From contig NC_090952.1 of assembly GCF_040807025.1 (NCBI RefSeq), positions 28,579,068-28,643,067 of the forward strand: a DNA stretch of 64,000 nucleotides, written 5' to 3'. Positions 1-15,000 of this stretch are shown here, one piece after another (positions within the stretch are counted from its first letter, which is position 1; each line of letters opens with the position of its first letter). The DNA is from Struthio camelus. Its lineage: Eukaryota; Chordata; Aves; Struthioniformes; Struthionidae. A model generated the notes under the pieces. The model was not told the origin of the DNA, ran no database searches, and worked only from the letters and a program-made list of their open reading frames with translations. The position numbers were made by a program, and so were the translations under genes.

Positions 1-3000
1 CTCGGAGGGCTCCTGCTAGCCCAGCCAGCTGGAAGTGCCCCCAGCAGCATAAATGCCACCACCATGGCCTGGAAGGGGAGACTGTCACAAACCTACAGGG
101 GGTCAATGGCTGCCAGGGGAGCCGGGACTCCAATTAGCCCAGCCAAGGCACAAGGACCTCATATTAAGCAGCTCAGAACAGTCCTTGTTGCCTAAGCCTG
201 CAATTTTGGACACTTCTTGGAACAGATTGATTCACCTTCCAGCACAGAGATCTTTTTTCAAGCCCTGGTTTTGCCTGGAGACCATTGCACAGAGCTTCTG
301 AAATTCTATTAAAGGCCTTTCTGGATGATTTTCTGTAATCAGTGACTTACACCAGGAGCCATCAGAAGAGGAGAGGAATCATCCTTAAGCTAAGCAGCGC
401 TTTTCCACAGGGGTTTTGTCCGTTGCCGTTAGCTGTTTAAAGGAACACGAGCTTTTCGCACATTGTTGCCTCTTACTGTACAAGCACTGATGGCAAGAAG
501 AACCCAGGAGACATTGCAGGGTGGGTTAGAGTGCTAAACATCCAGGCAGCTGCTGAGAATAGCAGAGAAGACTGAAGAAATGCTTCCCCCCAGCCTCCAG
601 ATGGGCTCTAGGGGGAGGAGAAAATATCTGCAGATGCACGTAGCTATGCAAATGGCATCGGCTCTTGCTTGCCAGGAAGATAGAGTCTACCCTGGCACTA
701 TTTGGCATTGCACCTTCCCCACAGACTTGCTGGGAGTAAAATCTCAGAGTGGAGGAGGGAGACAAACAGTGCAAAGAGATGGAGCTGCAACCGTACTGGG
801 AAAGCCAAGGATTATCAGGATATCACTTTGGAGGCATGGTTAGGCAGAACAGGCCCTTACAGTACAAACACCATGTAAAAAAGAGGACAGTGGAGGGAGA
901 CAGAGTAGTGTAAAGAAGTTAAACTATTACAGTGCCAGTGGGGAGAGAGAAAGAAAGTGATCTGTGCAAAACGTAGGAGGCTTCTAGCAGCAGAAGACAG
1001 CTTGAATGAGTCCGTACCGTCTGCACAGGTAGTAAAGGGATATGATGGAGGAGCATCATGGTTGTACTTTGCAGCATGTGCAAGAGTGTAAGCAAGCTGA
1101 AACCATACCTGCTCTCAGCTGGTCTCCACAGGCAGCAGACAGCCCTGGGTAGAGCATATGAGGAAGAATTACCTCTTTCAGTGGCACCATGGAAATTGGT
1201 CCTCTTCCTCAAACACGATAAAGCTGCCAGTGCCAGAGATGAAAGACCAGGCTCACACCAAGCAGGACATTCGGATCTTGTTGTCTGACAGGTCTTACAG
1301 CAGCACACATTACCTTTATGAAGTGACAAGGTGGCATTCTTTTTTTAAAAAAGTAATGGATTGCATTTATCATGGGCTTCAGCAAAAATAGAATGCAATA
1401 AAAATAAATTGCATTTGAGAACAGGGTAACATCTGTCATTACTATTGACATGCCTCTGGAACTTCCTCAGAAACAGTGATGGTTATGACTTCAACAGTCA
1501 CGCATATCGATTATGGATCAGCCAAAGGTACTGAGAGGACATGATCCTCTTTTACACCTTCTGCAAAGATATTATAGGATCTTCAAGACTTTGTTCTCCT
1601 ATCTCAAAAAATAAGTAGCTAATGACACATTGGCTATCACAAAGAAGAGAGCTGGAACATCCTCTGAGCACTTCTGAAACACCTCTCGGCAGCCCACGTA
1701 CCATATCTTGCTTTCTCTACTGCAATGTGCCTGAAGCATGAAGTATTTGCCGCATGGCTGGAGAAGTATTTACATCATTCGAAATAAGTTGCTGCTGCTA
1801 TTTCCTCTTTTCCATCAGTATTCAGCCTATATTTTTCATTGTTTAGCTTCTTCCTTGCATCCTGCAACCTTCCTTTGATCACACAGGTAGAGGGGGGCTC
1901 CTCGAATACATTCCCTACCCTGCTACTGTGGGATTTTCCCAAAGTGAGCCACCTAAGCATAGGCACCTCTTTAGAGTGCTGCAAAACAGGCATAATGCAC
2001 ACAGGATCGGGAAGGGGGATTAGCATAAACATTTGCAATCTTTCGATTAAAGGCAGCCCAGTTGTTCACACTTTCCCTGCTTTCAGGTCCTGTCCAAGCC
2101 TTCTCCTCCTGCAAATTTCACATTTGATGATCTATCCTTGAGTATTCAAAATCCAAGAGTCTCAGGCTGCGCAGAGCAGCCAAGGGGGCAGATGTCCAAG
2201 GATGCTCTTTAATGCTATTCATCAGAACCAGAGAAATCTCAGGAGAAATCATAGTATCCTACACCTGCAAGGGTAAAGCTATCAAGGATAGGGAAGGATA
2301 TTTTTTTCAGTAGCAAGAGGAAACAGTCTCTTATAAGTCATGCATAGCACTTCACAAGCAGCTGGTCCCCCCAGTAAAGCCCAGAATTGGCTGAGTTCTC
2401 CACATCTGGTGTCTTTTGGGGAGCTAGTTGTTCTCCAGACCTGAAAATTAGGGTGTCCCTGCTGGAATGGCTCCCAAAAATCCTCCTACGTGGTAGTTAG
2501 CAAGCTATATCTTTCAAAATGCCTAAAGCAGTAGAGGATACGAGCCCTAAAAAGCAGCACAGCTCGGTATTTATGTCTAAATATCCAACATCAGAATAAG
2601 GCGTTCTTGTCAAACTTGTTGTCTGCTTTAAGATTGGCAATTTCACACAATTTGAGTATGACTGCTAAAAAGCAAAGGCCTTGATAGCCCAAATATTTTC
2701 ATGTGATTTATTCTGCAAAGATCTGCAGAAGTAAGAAGCATCAAAGTTTGCAGAATATGGAAGAAACTGCAGAGTGTGCTAGTTTAAATAGCTTTAGCAA
2801 TTTGTTCCCCTTCTTCTCAACAGTTGCATAGCCCAGATCAGTTACAGGCTGCACCACCTCTGCCATGGTTAGTCATTTGGGAAACAATTTCTGTTTCTTT
2901 GGCAGAGTTCAAAACATAAATGAGTGGACTAATTATTTTACTTCAATATTTATGGCTTTTTTGCCTGCAACCATATTTCTGTTCAGTTCTCAAAACTGAG

Positions 3001-6000
3001 GAAGCTACTGCATCTTCCCTTTCTTTTCTGGTCTGAGCACATCTGCACGGTAACTTTGGTAGAAGCTCATAAAAGGTCAGGGGTCAGAGCTGTTTTGGAA
3101 TGTGAATGCTAACTCAGGTAAGGTTTCTCTTCAGCCTCAACCATGCGTTTCCCTTTAGAATTGTTCTCTCTTACTGTTAAGAGTCCAATGTTTGTAATGT
3201 TTCTGTTTCCTGCTTGCCAGTTTCCTCTCGGTGGTTGTCTTACTAAGGTAAGATTATGCTTTCGTGGGAACTGCCCACCTGGCAGAAACAACCTCTGTGA
3301 CAGTGAAGATTGACTTCACCAAGGAGCTTGAGTTTCATAACGAAGGTCTTGAACTGGATCCTGTGTTGATTGATAGACTGTCTACTCAGAGCAAATGAGC
3401 AGCAGGGAATTTGCTGCATGCTAATCAGGGGTGTGCATGTGTGTACACCCGTGCTTGTGCGATCCCCCGTATAATAATCAGGCCTGCAGGTAACAGCTGC
3501 AGCAATTGCTAGGGCCAGCATGGGACCTCATAGGATGTTTCACATCTTCGCACTTCAAGTCCTATGCTAACGCAGGCTGCTTTGTCTGTAGAAATCTGTC
3601 TCTCTATTTGTTCCAGGGCCCCCAAAACAGAGGAAATGACTGTTTGCCATTATTTTCGAATGTGGGCTTCCAAAGCCTTGTCTGACGCAGACAGCACTAC
3701 CCCATCTGGTTAGCAAGCCGTTACAGGAGGTGATGAGAACGCGGAGGAGGTGGGATGCGAGCTCCAGGCAGGTCACATAAGGTGTAATCACTTCCGAGTG
3801 CCATAAAGAGCACGTCATGGTCATCCAGTACAATTTTGATTTCCTGAATATTTGTGGACTGTAAGAGTTTAACCCTGTAGGTCTGCATCGAGGTGGGTTC
3901 TTCGTCTTGCTGAACTGAAGCACATGTTTCTAGAGAGGCACTTGATTTTAAACCTATTGAGTGAGAGAGCTTTCCTCACTGCTCCGTAGGTGGTGCCAGT
4001 TGTTAATTAGCATTGGTATTGAAAACACTAATTTTATTTCCAGTCTGAATTGGTCTCACTTCCCCTCCAACTACTGTATCTTCTTGTTTGTCTGCTAAAT
4101 TAAAGAGCTGTCCTGCAGCTGCTGCTTTTGTCCCCACGCGTATCCTTGCCCTCGTGGCAGAGGGCAGGACTCGGACTTGCCTAGAAGAGAAATGCCCAGA
4201 AGGGAGGCGGGAGTAGCGTGATGGGAGAGCAGCTGGAGCAAAGGCCTCAGCCGCTGTGCACAAATAACTGAAGAAAACATTTGTAATTTTTACCAGCCGT
4301 AGCATAACAAACTCTGTTGGTACTTGAGGGCAGCCTGATAGGTGAGAGGAAGCCAGAAGGGTCCCGTTTCATTCCTGGGCTAAACAGCAAAACTGTTTCT
4401 ATCAGCAGTTCTGGTTGGAAGAGTTTGAACCGCTGCTGTGTTGCTCCTGCATTTGTGCATTGGCAGCATGAGAGCAGGCCCTTGCTCTCTGGTTTCAAGA
4501 ATTAAAGGGTGGCTTTAATTCTTGTCGCCGTGCCCGCTCTCCAGCAGGCCTCCCAAGTCGCAGCTCCAACACGTGCAGCCGAGTCCCAGGGAAGCTGGGT
4601 CCTTTCTAACTAACGCCAGTGCAGCTGCTGGAAATGGGGCTTGGGAGTTTCCACGGGGGTTTTGCTTTCCAGGCCTCGGCGGCGCAGGCAGCAGGTGCTG
4701 CCCCGGTGCAGGGCGCAGGGATGGTGTGTCAGCGCTCATTAAAATGAGAGCAACACAGTAAGAGGTAGTGGTTCTTAACGCAAGCCTACCATGCGTTAGC
4801 ATTTACCATACTTCACGGCGCGTATGCAGACAGCAGCCTTTGTTCAGCAAGGAAATGTTCTTTGGTCCTGGTTTGTAGTTGTAATAGCTAAAATTTCCAT
4901 CAATGATGGGGGTTTTCAACCTCAAATTGCTTAGCAGTCCACAGGATAAAATTATGAGCAATGAAACGCAGCCACTTCCGGAGCACAACACAGTAACCAC
5001 GCAAGTGAAGGAGTATTTAGCTGTGCCTGCAAAGGAAAATACACAGGCGGAGCATTTTTCCCAGCTGGAACTGACACCAGAACTAACCTCTTTGCTCACG
5101 AAGGTTGGAGTTTATTAAAGATCATGAGTCAGCCAAACCTTGAATCTGAATCTCATTAAACAAGACAGCACTAACATACCACTGTTCCCAAGGAATGGCT
5201 TTGTCTCCTTTTAAATCCTATTACTTCTACCAATTCCCTGGTCTTTGCCTTTCAAGCAGGGACCTATCTCACTTCACTTGTCTCTAGGTTTTGGGCAGAT
5301 TTGTGCGATCTGCTTTCCCAGCATGATAAAAAGCGATAATGCACAGGAGAAGTGCGGAACAATGTGAAACCCCGGAGGGATTCACGCGTGGGCTGTGAGG
5401 CTCCCGCTGGCCCTGCAGCGTCCAAGCTGCGCCAGGGACCGTCTCTGCGGTGGCACTGGGAGAGACGCAGGGCAGGACAGAGCGTGCCGGGATCTGGCTG
5501 GGTGCCACTCGGGGCGCTTTCGCTCAGTGCAGACTAGAAACGCAGCAGCTTTGGGGTAGCCCTCGTGGTGTTTGCTGGTGACAAATGTTTGTCCCTTGCC
5601 CATGAAGGAGTTTGCTTGGGAGAAGCACTTCTGGCGTGGAGACCCTGGCGCTGGTGCTGCCGGTGAGCTACGCCGAGGCCAGCAGGCACAAGTCAGGGAC
5701 CGACCGCGGAGCTCTGCAGTGATGCGGCTCGGGAGAGGAAACCCCCGGGGCCCCGCCGGAGCCCAAGGCAGGTCACAGCAGCAGCGGGAGATTCGGCACC
5801 GTGGGTTGTGCGTGGGGAAGAGGTGGCGTGTCCAGCGGTGGGTGCCCTGCAAGGTGGGACTGAGCACCCGGGGCGGGAGGTCTCGCGCCCGCGGGCAGCT
5901 GGAGCTGCTGCCGCAGGGGCGGCCGCGCTGGCAGCGTGGGGCAGTAGTCCCCAGGCTTGCGGTTTGCCCCTGCTCTGTGCTATGGCAGTGAGATCCCGAG

Positions 6001-9000
6001 CCTCCCTTCTCGGGGCTTCAGGCTCCTGCCTGGAAAGTGTGTGAGAGTAATTGCTTCTTACCTAGCAGTAGAAACATGAGGTTTAAATGAGTCTTTGTTA
6101 CTGCTCTTCAACCCTGGCTAGAAAGGGCTGCAAATGAGAAATGTATTATTCTGAGTCATCCAGCAGCAAACAAAATTTCAGGGCTGTATGTTTACGGGGA
6201 CTCAATTCTCAGTCACTCCAGCAAGGACTGGCAGAAATTGTCTTCCCGTTTATCCAGGGAGGAAAACCCCCTGCCCAACACACGCATACACCTCCTCAGC
6301 ACTTCCAGTCAAATTAGCCATTGTTCGTAACATGCTTCATAAAAAAGGGAGCAGATCTGAATAGGTGTGAGCTGGCCAAACGCCCTCAGGAGCGCAGGCG
6401 TACGGAGGACTCGGCACGTGAGAAGCAGCAGTGACCAAGTTGGTTTTTCCTGTAGCTTTCTGAAGCAGCAGTGGGTGCAAAAGCGCTGCTGCTCAGCGCA
6501 GAGAGGACTTGGCAGAGCTGAGATGCGGCTGCCGTGGGAGCCCACGCTGCCTGGCTGAATGAGGTCCCCCTTTGCTCCAGGCAGCGCTGGCAAGGCAGGG
6601 AAAGATAGCATTACATCTCTGTGTATTGCACTGCTGCTCCACTCCTGCTTTTATCTGTGCTTTCAAAGACTATAGAGAAGAAGAAAATGAAACAATCTAA
6701 TTAACACCACAAAAACCACTTTCAACTCGTTGTGATATTTTTCCTTTTATTACATGTTCTTGAAAGCAGGGCAGCGTGCGAGCCTGAGGAACAGCTTCCA
6801 ACAGCAGCAGCAGCCACCGGCAGCAGCCGAGTGGGATAAACCCAGACATCCTGCTAAAGGGCATGCCACGAGACGGGAAGGAAGTTCAGATGCGCTGTGC
6901 TGTTTAGAGCTGGAGGGAGTGGGATTTAGCTGCAGGTGAATCAGAGCAACTGCAGATTGCAGTATTTCATCATAAGCTGACTGCAGATGAAATAGCCTAG
7001 TCCAACCGGAAAGGAACAGAGATTGCAAAACCACATGGGAAGAGAAATTGCAGGGCAGGAGTTGGTGGGAACTCGGCTTCACGGTGCAGTAGCTCCCCAG
7101 GGCTGAGGTGCTCCTCTGCTGATGGTTATTCATGGTGTGCCGTTATGCTCTGCGGAGAAAGGACTGGTGCTTTCCATGCTGACCTTGTTCCACAAGGGGT
7201 ATTCAGACTCTGCCTCTGATTCTCTTTCTGCAGTTTCACGTGAACTCATTAATTTCCACTTAACCAACATAAAGTTGTTACTGGGAGCTGTTAACTGGTC
7301 CGTATTAGAGAAGCAGATAAAGTGATTAGTGTGCAGATGGACTCTCTGGGGGAAAGATGCTGTACAAAAGTGTGGTTTGTTAATTATTACTATGCTTTTC
7401 TTGCAGTTCAGCAGGGAACTGTTTCTCTTGCCCATTCACTTGTAACTTGGCAGACTCTCAAACCTGTGACCTTTCTCCCTGTCCTCTCCTGCTAGTTAAT
7501 GAATGAATTTTTTGGAGGAAGGTATTTTCAAGTTCATTGCCTGACTCTTTTCATTTTTAATGCAGCTCATAATGGGACTCAGTTTTGCCCAGGTTCCTTT
7601 TTTCCTATCAAAGCAACAGTTGTCTCTTCTCCTAACTGCCCTCTTTTCCATCTCCTTTCTGGCTGGAGGGTTGGATGAGAGGATGGTAGAGGAGCACGAG
7701 GGTTTTGCTGGGTCAGTGAAGGATGCTCTTAGCAGGAAATACTGAGAAATCGTGAGTCTGGGCAGACAGAGAGGCAGGGCTGGTCAGGGGCTGGGATTTT
7801 CCTGCAAACGTTAGAATGGGTGCCGGCCTCCTCCGTCAAATTGGGAACGTCAGAAAGCAGCTGAGGTGCACAAAGTGCTGAATGAGACGTCTCATGGACT
7901 CGCCTCGCCAGTGGCAGCCGCGGACAGACCGTCTGCGCGTTCACGTGGACACCTGCGCTCTGTGGGCACCTCTTGCCATCTGGCCTCATGGCAGATCCCT
8001 CTCCAGGCTGCCCCCAGTGCGGACCATGTACGTCGGCAGCACGGCCGCTGCACCCGGCAGCGCAGGCTTCTCTCCAAGAACTGCAAAGGGCTGCATGATT
8101 TAATCAGAACTGAAATGGATATGCATTTAACGTCTTTTCTGGCCACAGACGTCATCCTGGTCTGATTTAGCTCTTTCATGTCTCACGAGCACTGCCTCAT
8201 TCCCATACGTTTTTTTTTTTTTTGCTCTGTCTGAAATTGAGTGCAAAGAAAGGCTAACAACACAGACTGCCCGCTGCTGAGAATTAATGCCCCACCTCCT
8301 CTGAAGACAGAAATTGAGTCTGTTCCTGTCCTCGGTTGATGAAGCATTTGTAGGAGAGGGAAGGAGGGAGATGCTAGGGAACACCAGAGACTGCAGACCC
8401 ACATTTATCATTGCTTTAAGTTAATTAACCCACTTAGACTGGCGCACGTGAGACTGCAGAAGGTAAATGGCCTCAGGAACCAGCCTTCTGAAGGGAATCC
8501 GGCACTTGTTGAAAAGAGCTGTAATGGTATATAATGACATGACCGTTTCTCCTGAACCCTGTAAAAGGCACCTGAGTTAGCCCTGCCTGGGGGGATTTCT
8601 GCAGGGACGTCTGCTCAGGGTCTCAGCTGGGGCTGTCAGTGGGGGGAAGGAAGCCGCTCAGGCGTGCAGCCCCGAGAGGGACTGTGGGGTTTCAGTGGTT
8701 GCGTCCAGTCCTCTGGAGGTGGTGGGAGATCAGAGCAGCTGTCCCGGACCTCAATCCAGATTCAGCAGGGACTCAGCACAGGTAAAGGCCCAGGAAGGCG
8801 ACAAGTTTTCAGCACACTATGACGATTAAGAGGCAGATTGTTGTGTTTCATCCTGGTTGAAGCACGGTGCGCATCTCTGAAGGGAAGGTGCAGGGCTGAC
8901 TTTGCAGCCTTTCCAGGAGACGCTCCAGAGTCGGGCAGTGGAGGCTTCAAAGGCTGTATGATTTTAGTCTGAATTTCGTTTGCCTGGAAGCACCTACCAC

Positions 9001-12000
9001 CCAGGCACAGCGCTGCTCACTGAGCTTCTGGCACAGATGCGCTCAGGTGAGTGAGGGGAAATGTGCCTCCTCGGTTGGTGGGAGAGGGCGAATGGACAGA
9101 CAGGAGGGATAAGGTCGCTGATACAGGAAGCCAGATCAGCTTGGCGTCTGCCTCTCCTGCCCCAGGCCTGTCCTCACATGGCAGTTTCTCCAGCTGAAGA
9201 GCATGTTTCTGTATTATAATATTGCACCATGGTGCTCTGCTGAGCTTTAATTTTCCAAGCTGAGAGCGTGGCAGCAGCCTGTGTGGCTGTTGCTGGCTGG
9301 GTGAAGAAACCCAGCAATGACCCAGACTAACCATTACTTCCAAGTGGTCAAGTCCTGCAGGAACCAGATAGGCTATCTGGACCAAAGCAGGAGCTCCCCA
9401 CAACTGTCCGTGCCCCCCAGCCCCCTGCCCCTGTTGCAGGGTGGGCTGACTTTGGTGATGTTTCAGAGCAGCATGCCTGGCGCCACAGTGGGACGCTTCT
9501 CTCCTGGCAGGGGACGGAGATGCGCTGCACCCTTCTGCAGCACTCACTGGTCCTGGCTCTCTCCGAGTGCCCAAACTGGGCACCAGCCTCCTCAGTTAAT
9601 TGTGTCAGTGTTTAAGGTACGCAGGGGCAGTATAGTACCAAAATGTGTGCAAAGACCTCATAGAAAGGTGCTTTTAAGTACAGATGCTTCCACCAGTATT
9701 TTCAAGTGTTGCAGTCAGCAGATTTACCCTGAAGCCTGGTTATGGTTTTATTCAGTCTCCAAATAAAACTGCAGTTTTTCTGTATGTACATGCACGTATA
9801 TAAGCCACATGCTCTTGCATTGCCTTTGTACCTCAGCTTAATTCATTCTACTAATTAGTTCATCACTGGTGTTCCCTAAGACATAGCACTAGAGTAAGGC
9901 CCCCCTTCCTTCCCCCGGAGCGTAGCTTAGCTGTTGCCAGTGCCTAGCATGTGCAGAGAAAACCCAATTACAGCAGCCAATTACATGTGGGGAGCATGGC
10001 CAGGCTGGGATCCACAGAAGGTGAATTTCAGGAGATGCAATTTTCCTCTGTAAATCTGAAATAAGGTAAAATAACCTGTTGGTGGTTGGCCTGTGGTTTC
10101 CCCAGTCCTCGGTCTTTCTGCTCTCAGCTGCCTATTCATTTTTGGGGCAAGAAATTCACCAGGAAAAGCGATTTACAGACTTTCAGCTTGGTAAAGAGAA
10201 TTTTCCTTCCAGGCCATCAGTCTGAAGGAGAGGGAGGATTTTAAGAGTCTGGTTACAGATAATATATCAGTGACTGAAGGAAGTGGCGGGGAGGACTAGT
10301 CATGGATACGCAACATTTCCTCTGCCAATTAACCTGAATTGCTGACCGGAGTAGTGATGGCTGGAAAAATCAGCGAGTGAGAGGGGGAAACCTGCAGGAA
10401 CGTGAGAAGTGACTGGAGTCAGCGGGAAGAGTTCAAAAGCCAGAGTAGCCTGTCCCCTCACCTCTCTTGCTGTTAAGCCACCCTGCACAAAAGGACAGAA
10501 AAAGGAGGCCAAAAGCTAGAAGTGGGGAATCAGCCAGTAAGGGATTAATTGGCAGTTAAACTATAAACAGCAAAAGTGACCTTTACCAAAAATCAGCTGC
10601 TGTCTGTTTCCCTACACCCCCTCCCACGTATCTACTATGGTAGAGAAACAGGAAGATCAACACAGGGTTTTGATGTGTCAGGTCTCTGTGTTGTAAGAAC
10701 CATAACGTTTGCATGCTGGCCCACAACTCCACTTTATTATGGGTCATAAAACTCTATTCCGTGAACAATGTCCTATGGAAGCAAAGATATCATTGCAATA
10801 TGATTACATGTTGTCCAAAGCCCAATCCAAAGCAGGATGCTATGTGACACCACCAAGCAGGTGAGTGGCCGTGGCTGTGGCTGGCCTGTTAAACACTGGC
10901 ATGAGAGGGCTGCAGCCCCATCCCTGTCCTCCTGAGCACGCAGGGCAGCGCCAGGCAGTGGAGATGCCAACGGCCTGCCACCACCTCTGCAGGGACGTCA
11001 TGGGTCCATGCCAGACATCTTTGGAAACTCCCTAAGGCAGGGCAGGAATGTGTTTTCTGGGCAGGCTGCTCCACGCTCAACTCATGGACTGAGAGCCGTT
11101 CCTCCTTGAAAGTTTCTGTCCGTCTTCTTCTCTATAACTTATGTTCCCTTTTAGATGAAACTTGTGGAAAATTGTGGTTTCAGCTCTCGGTGTGTTTGCA
11201 GGTGCCTTGCTAAGCTCCTTATAGCAAGGGTAGGATGTAGGTTAGCATTGCCAACTCTTGAATGCCCATCTGAGCAAAATGTTACGGTGCAGCTCAGAAA
11301 TGCACAGTCCTGCTGCCACTGAAAAGCCTATGCTGCCAAGGTTGTCCTCAGGGTCTACCTTGCCCCTTTCCTGGTGGCCACACCCTGATGAGCACAGCTG
11401 TGGCTTGGCAGAGCAGACCGTAGCTGGAAGCTTAAAGCCAGCTGGAGTCAAGCTGGCAGTGTGGAGTAGCTCCCTGGGAAAGGAGTTGTTAAACACTACA
11501 TGGTGGGGGGATATAATGTTTCATCCTGCTTCTTGATGTTAGAGCAAAGGACATCCAGCAGAGATGGAAGATGCTGGGGCAGGAAGATGGGGAGTGCTAG
11601 CAGAGAGCCGGCTTTTCCGAGTCCTGCTATGAACTGCTGTTGATTCTGCAACGCCAGGGTTGGAGGGGTGAGTAAAGCTGAGGTGGTTATGCAGCAGAGC
11701 CTGCAAGTTTCTGCTATCTGCTTCAGGAACTGAGGCTGGGGACTGCTGCTGAAAGGCTGTATCAGGATGGCCACACATTTGCATCCTGCCTTCCAAACCC
11801 TTCCACTGCTCATTAAGCTAGGACCAGTGTTGTCCTTCAGCTGCCTCTGAGAGCCACAGTCAGAGAGGCCACTGGCCCCCAGAGCTCACGCTTCTGCACC
11901 AGGTGAAGACAACTGTTCCCACTTGTCCTGGCCCACTGCCCCAGGACACACACAGTAATTTTTTTTTAACTCATAAAATAAATCTAAAAATACCATTTCT

Positions 12001-15000
12001 TTCCCAAACTTTTCTTTATCAGAAACATTTTTTTCTGCTCTGATGCAATTGAGCAAGGATATGAATTAAGCCTATCTTTTCTTAAATGTCTCATCTGCTG
12101 TCCCATTTGCTGCCCCTTCCAGCCTAGGAGTATTATCTAGATATTCTAGTTATTCATTGAGTTATTCTACATTCCTTCTGGGGGGAATACATGCCAAGTG
12201 ACAATAGGGATGGCTATTAATTGTAATCAAGGATTTAGAATTGATATTTTGTTGGACTTTGGTTGCCATTTTCTGTTACTTTAAAGTAAAATTTAAGCAG
12301 ATCAAATTTTGGAACTGAAGTGCTCAACTGCATCCTTTTAAGAACGTAGGGTCTTCAGGAGCTGATAGAAGTCCCAAAGCGATCTGCGGGACACTCCTCC
12401 TGGTCCCTGGCTGCACTTTAAGTGATGCACTGATCCCACCTTCGACATGAAGTCCACATTTGCATTGCCACAATCCAGATTTTGGCAGCAAATCAAGCAG
12501 TGACTCAGTTACCCAGTAATTTCAAACACATAAACATCTGTTCCAGAGTAGAATAATTAATGACTTTCTGGTTCATCCACCGAGCAGAAAAGCTTGGGCT
12601 TGTAGCTCCAAATGTAGACTTTGTAAACGACTTCCCATCAGAAGTGTTTAGCTTCTTTTAATTGCTGTGTGACTGACAAGTGTTTTAGCTAGCACAGAAC
12701 GCAGATAAGCGGTACCAGAAAAACTGAGTAAACACAGACAAGAGCACGGAAAGCCACCAAATGTTGTTGCTGGCATATGTTCTTCAGGAAGCTCAAGGCA
12801 GAGCTCTAAACAGCTTCCAAACATGATTATTGAGCATGAAGGAAAGTTATAGTTTGAACAGCATATTAATTATATAGGGTTTAAACATTGGTGTGATTAC
12901 AGCAGAGCATGAAGCCTTCATTCAAAAACTTTACTACATTTTTTTTCTCAGGCAAATTGTCCAATGAATTCTTGACCTATTGAAAGACTCTCTACCTCCA
13001 CTGGGTTCACAAACAGTCAGCAGCCCTCCGCCAGGCAGGCTGACTGGCTAAATATCAGCAGACAAGGATGTCCAGTTGATGGGTGAAGTATTCTGGGATT
13101 TCCTAACCTCCAAGACCCCATGGAATCCATAGGGAAGCTGTTGTCCTGCACCTACCTGCCTAGGAGCTAACTATATGAATGGAAAATGCCTTACCTCAGT
13201 GCTCCAAAATGTTCCCAAACTTCATCTTACAGTAAAGCTAAGTGGAGCAGGAAGGAGGATATGTTTGCTCAGCTGATCCCAGAAACACCTAAAGATGTCA
13301 GTCCAGTCAGGCCTGTGATCTCAGCTCCGTATCTCACTACTTTCTATGTATTAAGCAAGGGTGTAAAACTTACTCAAGGGAGTTCGGGGGAAAAAGCAAG
13401 AAAATTGTTTCTTTTGGATGAAACTTTAAAGCAAGGTCTACCAGTCCAACTCCTGTGACCTGATCCCATAGCGTTTGCAGAGGCCACATCACAGCCTCTA
13501 AATCTTGTTTACCTAGCCAGAATCACATGTGTGCAGAATGTCTTCCCACTTCAGTAACCTTTTGCTACTTGAGAGCACTCTTCTGTGAGAGGGAGAAATC
13601 TGGAGGACCCAACCCAAAATCAAGTCACCAATATGGAGATGAGCCCAAATGGCATTAGTAGGAATGCAACATTTTACCTTTTCCTGGTTCTCTGGTGCAA
13701 AGTCATGCAATATGGTCAAGTTGCTGGAGTATAACCTTTTAATGGAGGTTTACAGCAACGGTGTGGAAAGCCAGAGAAATCCTGCAGGCTCAGTGGGTTG
13801 CAGGTCCCGATATGAGAACGCAGAGTGTGCCAGCTGGCTTCTACAGTGACGGGAAGGACACTCAGGGAGGCCTTCCTTAAAGCCCTGTAGCGACACATAT
13901 ACCATCCATTTGGATTTTCATCTGCTGCACCTTTTCTTGGTACTTCTGCTATCTTGCTTATTTTGGAATACTCAAGATACTGCTTCCTGTTTGCATTCTG
14001 ATTCCCCTGTCGCCTCATGGGAAATGCAAAGAGGCTGGGGTCTGCCCAAGTGTAGCTGAGGGCAGAACTTGGCACGTGGAGTCATTTCACATGCTGTTGA
14101 TTTCAATCTGCTCAAAGCCCCAGGGAGAGGAGAATCAGTCCATACTGCACAGTTCATGACCTCAGAAGTAGACAGAGACTAAGTTCAAATGAAGGGGGAA
14201 AAAAAACACTGGAGAAGTCAGAACTGAGCAAGAACCAAGGGATTTGGCATGAGAAATTATCTCAGTGGAAAACTAAGTAAAAGGGAAAAGCTGGCTTGAT
14301 TTGTTCAAAAGTAACATTATCCAGGGAGATGAGAAAGAAAACTACTGACAGGAAAATCTCTCTTTTGTGTGATTGTGCTGGAGTGAAGGCCTCCTGGAAA
14401 ACGACTGCGAAGCTCTGTGAAGAAGTCATGCTTTTAGAATCCTGGAATATAAATTTGTGCCATGCAATTGCACAAGTCCTCCCTTACAGCGTCCCACTCG
14501 GGGCTCTGTATCGTAATGTATTGCTAGGCTTTATAGCCCAGAGATTTAATGCATGTGGTTAAGTGTCCAATGTCCATACATCATTTTAGTAGTTAGTGGG
14601 AGGTGCGTCCCCAAGAGTTGGACAAAGATTGCTGCCAAAGGGTGTGAGGCGAAATATTTTGGCCCATTAACAAAGCTCACGTTAAGAAATACAAACTTGG
14701 TGTAAAGATGCTGACAGCCTGGAGGAACATTGGAGAAGAAAACTGAAAAATACTGAAATAGGAGGAGAGTTCTAGGAAAAAACAGCAAAAGCGTGACATC
14801 TAGGAGACACTGCTTTCTGCAGCTATTCGAGGGTGAGAACAAAGAATGGGACTTAGAGTTGCCCAGGAAAGGTGCAAGAACAACAAACTGCGTGGGGTAA
14901 AGAACAGTGAAAGTCAGAGCCTGTAAAAGAGAAGACAGGTGCCGCTTGACTCCTGCTGGGTTTTCTGAGGGAAGAAAGCTCGATTGTTTGTGGTTTCAAA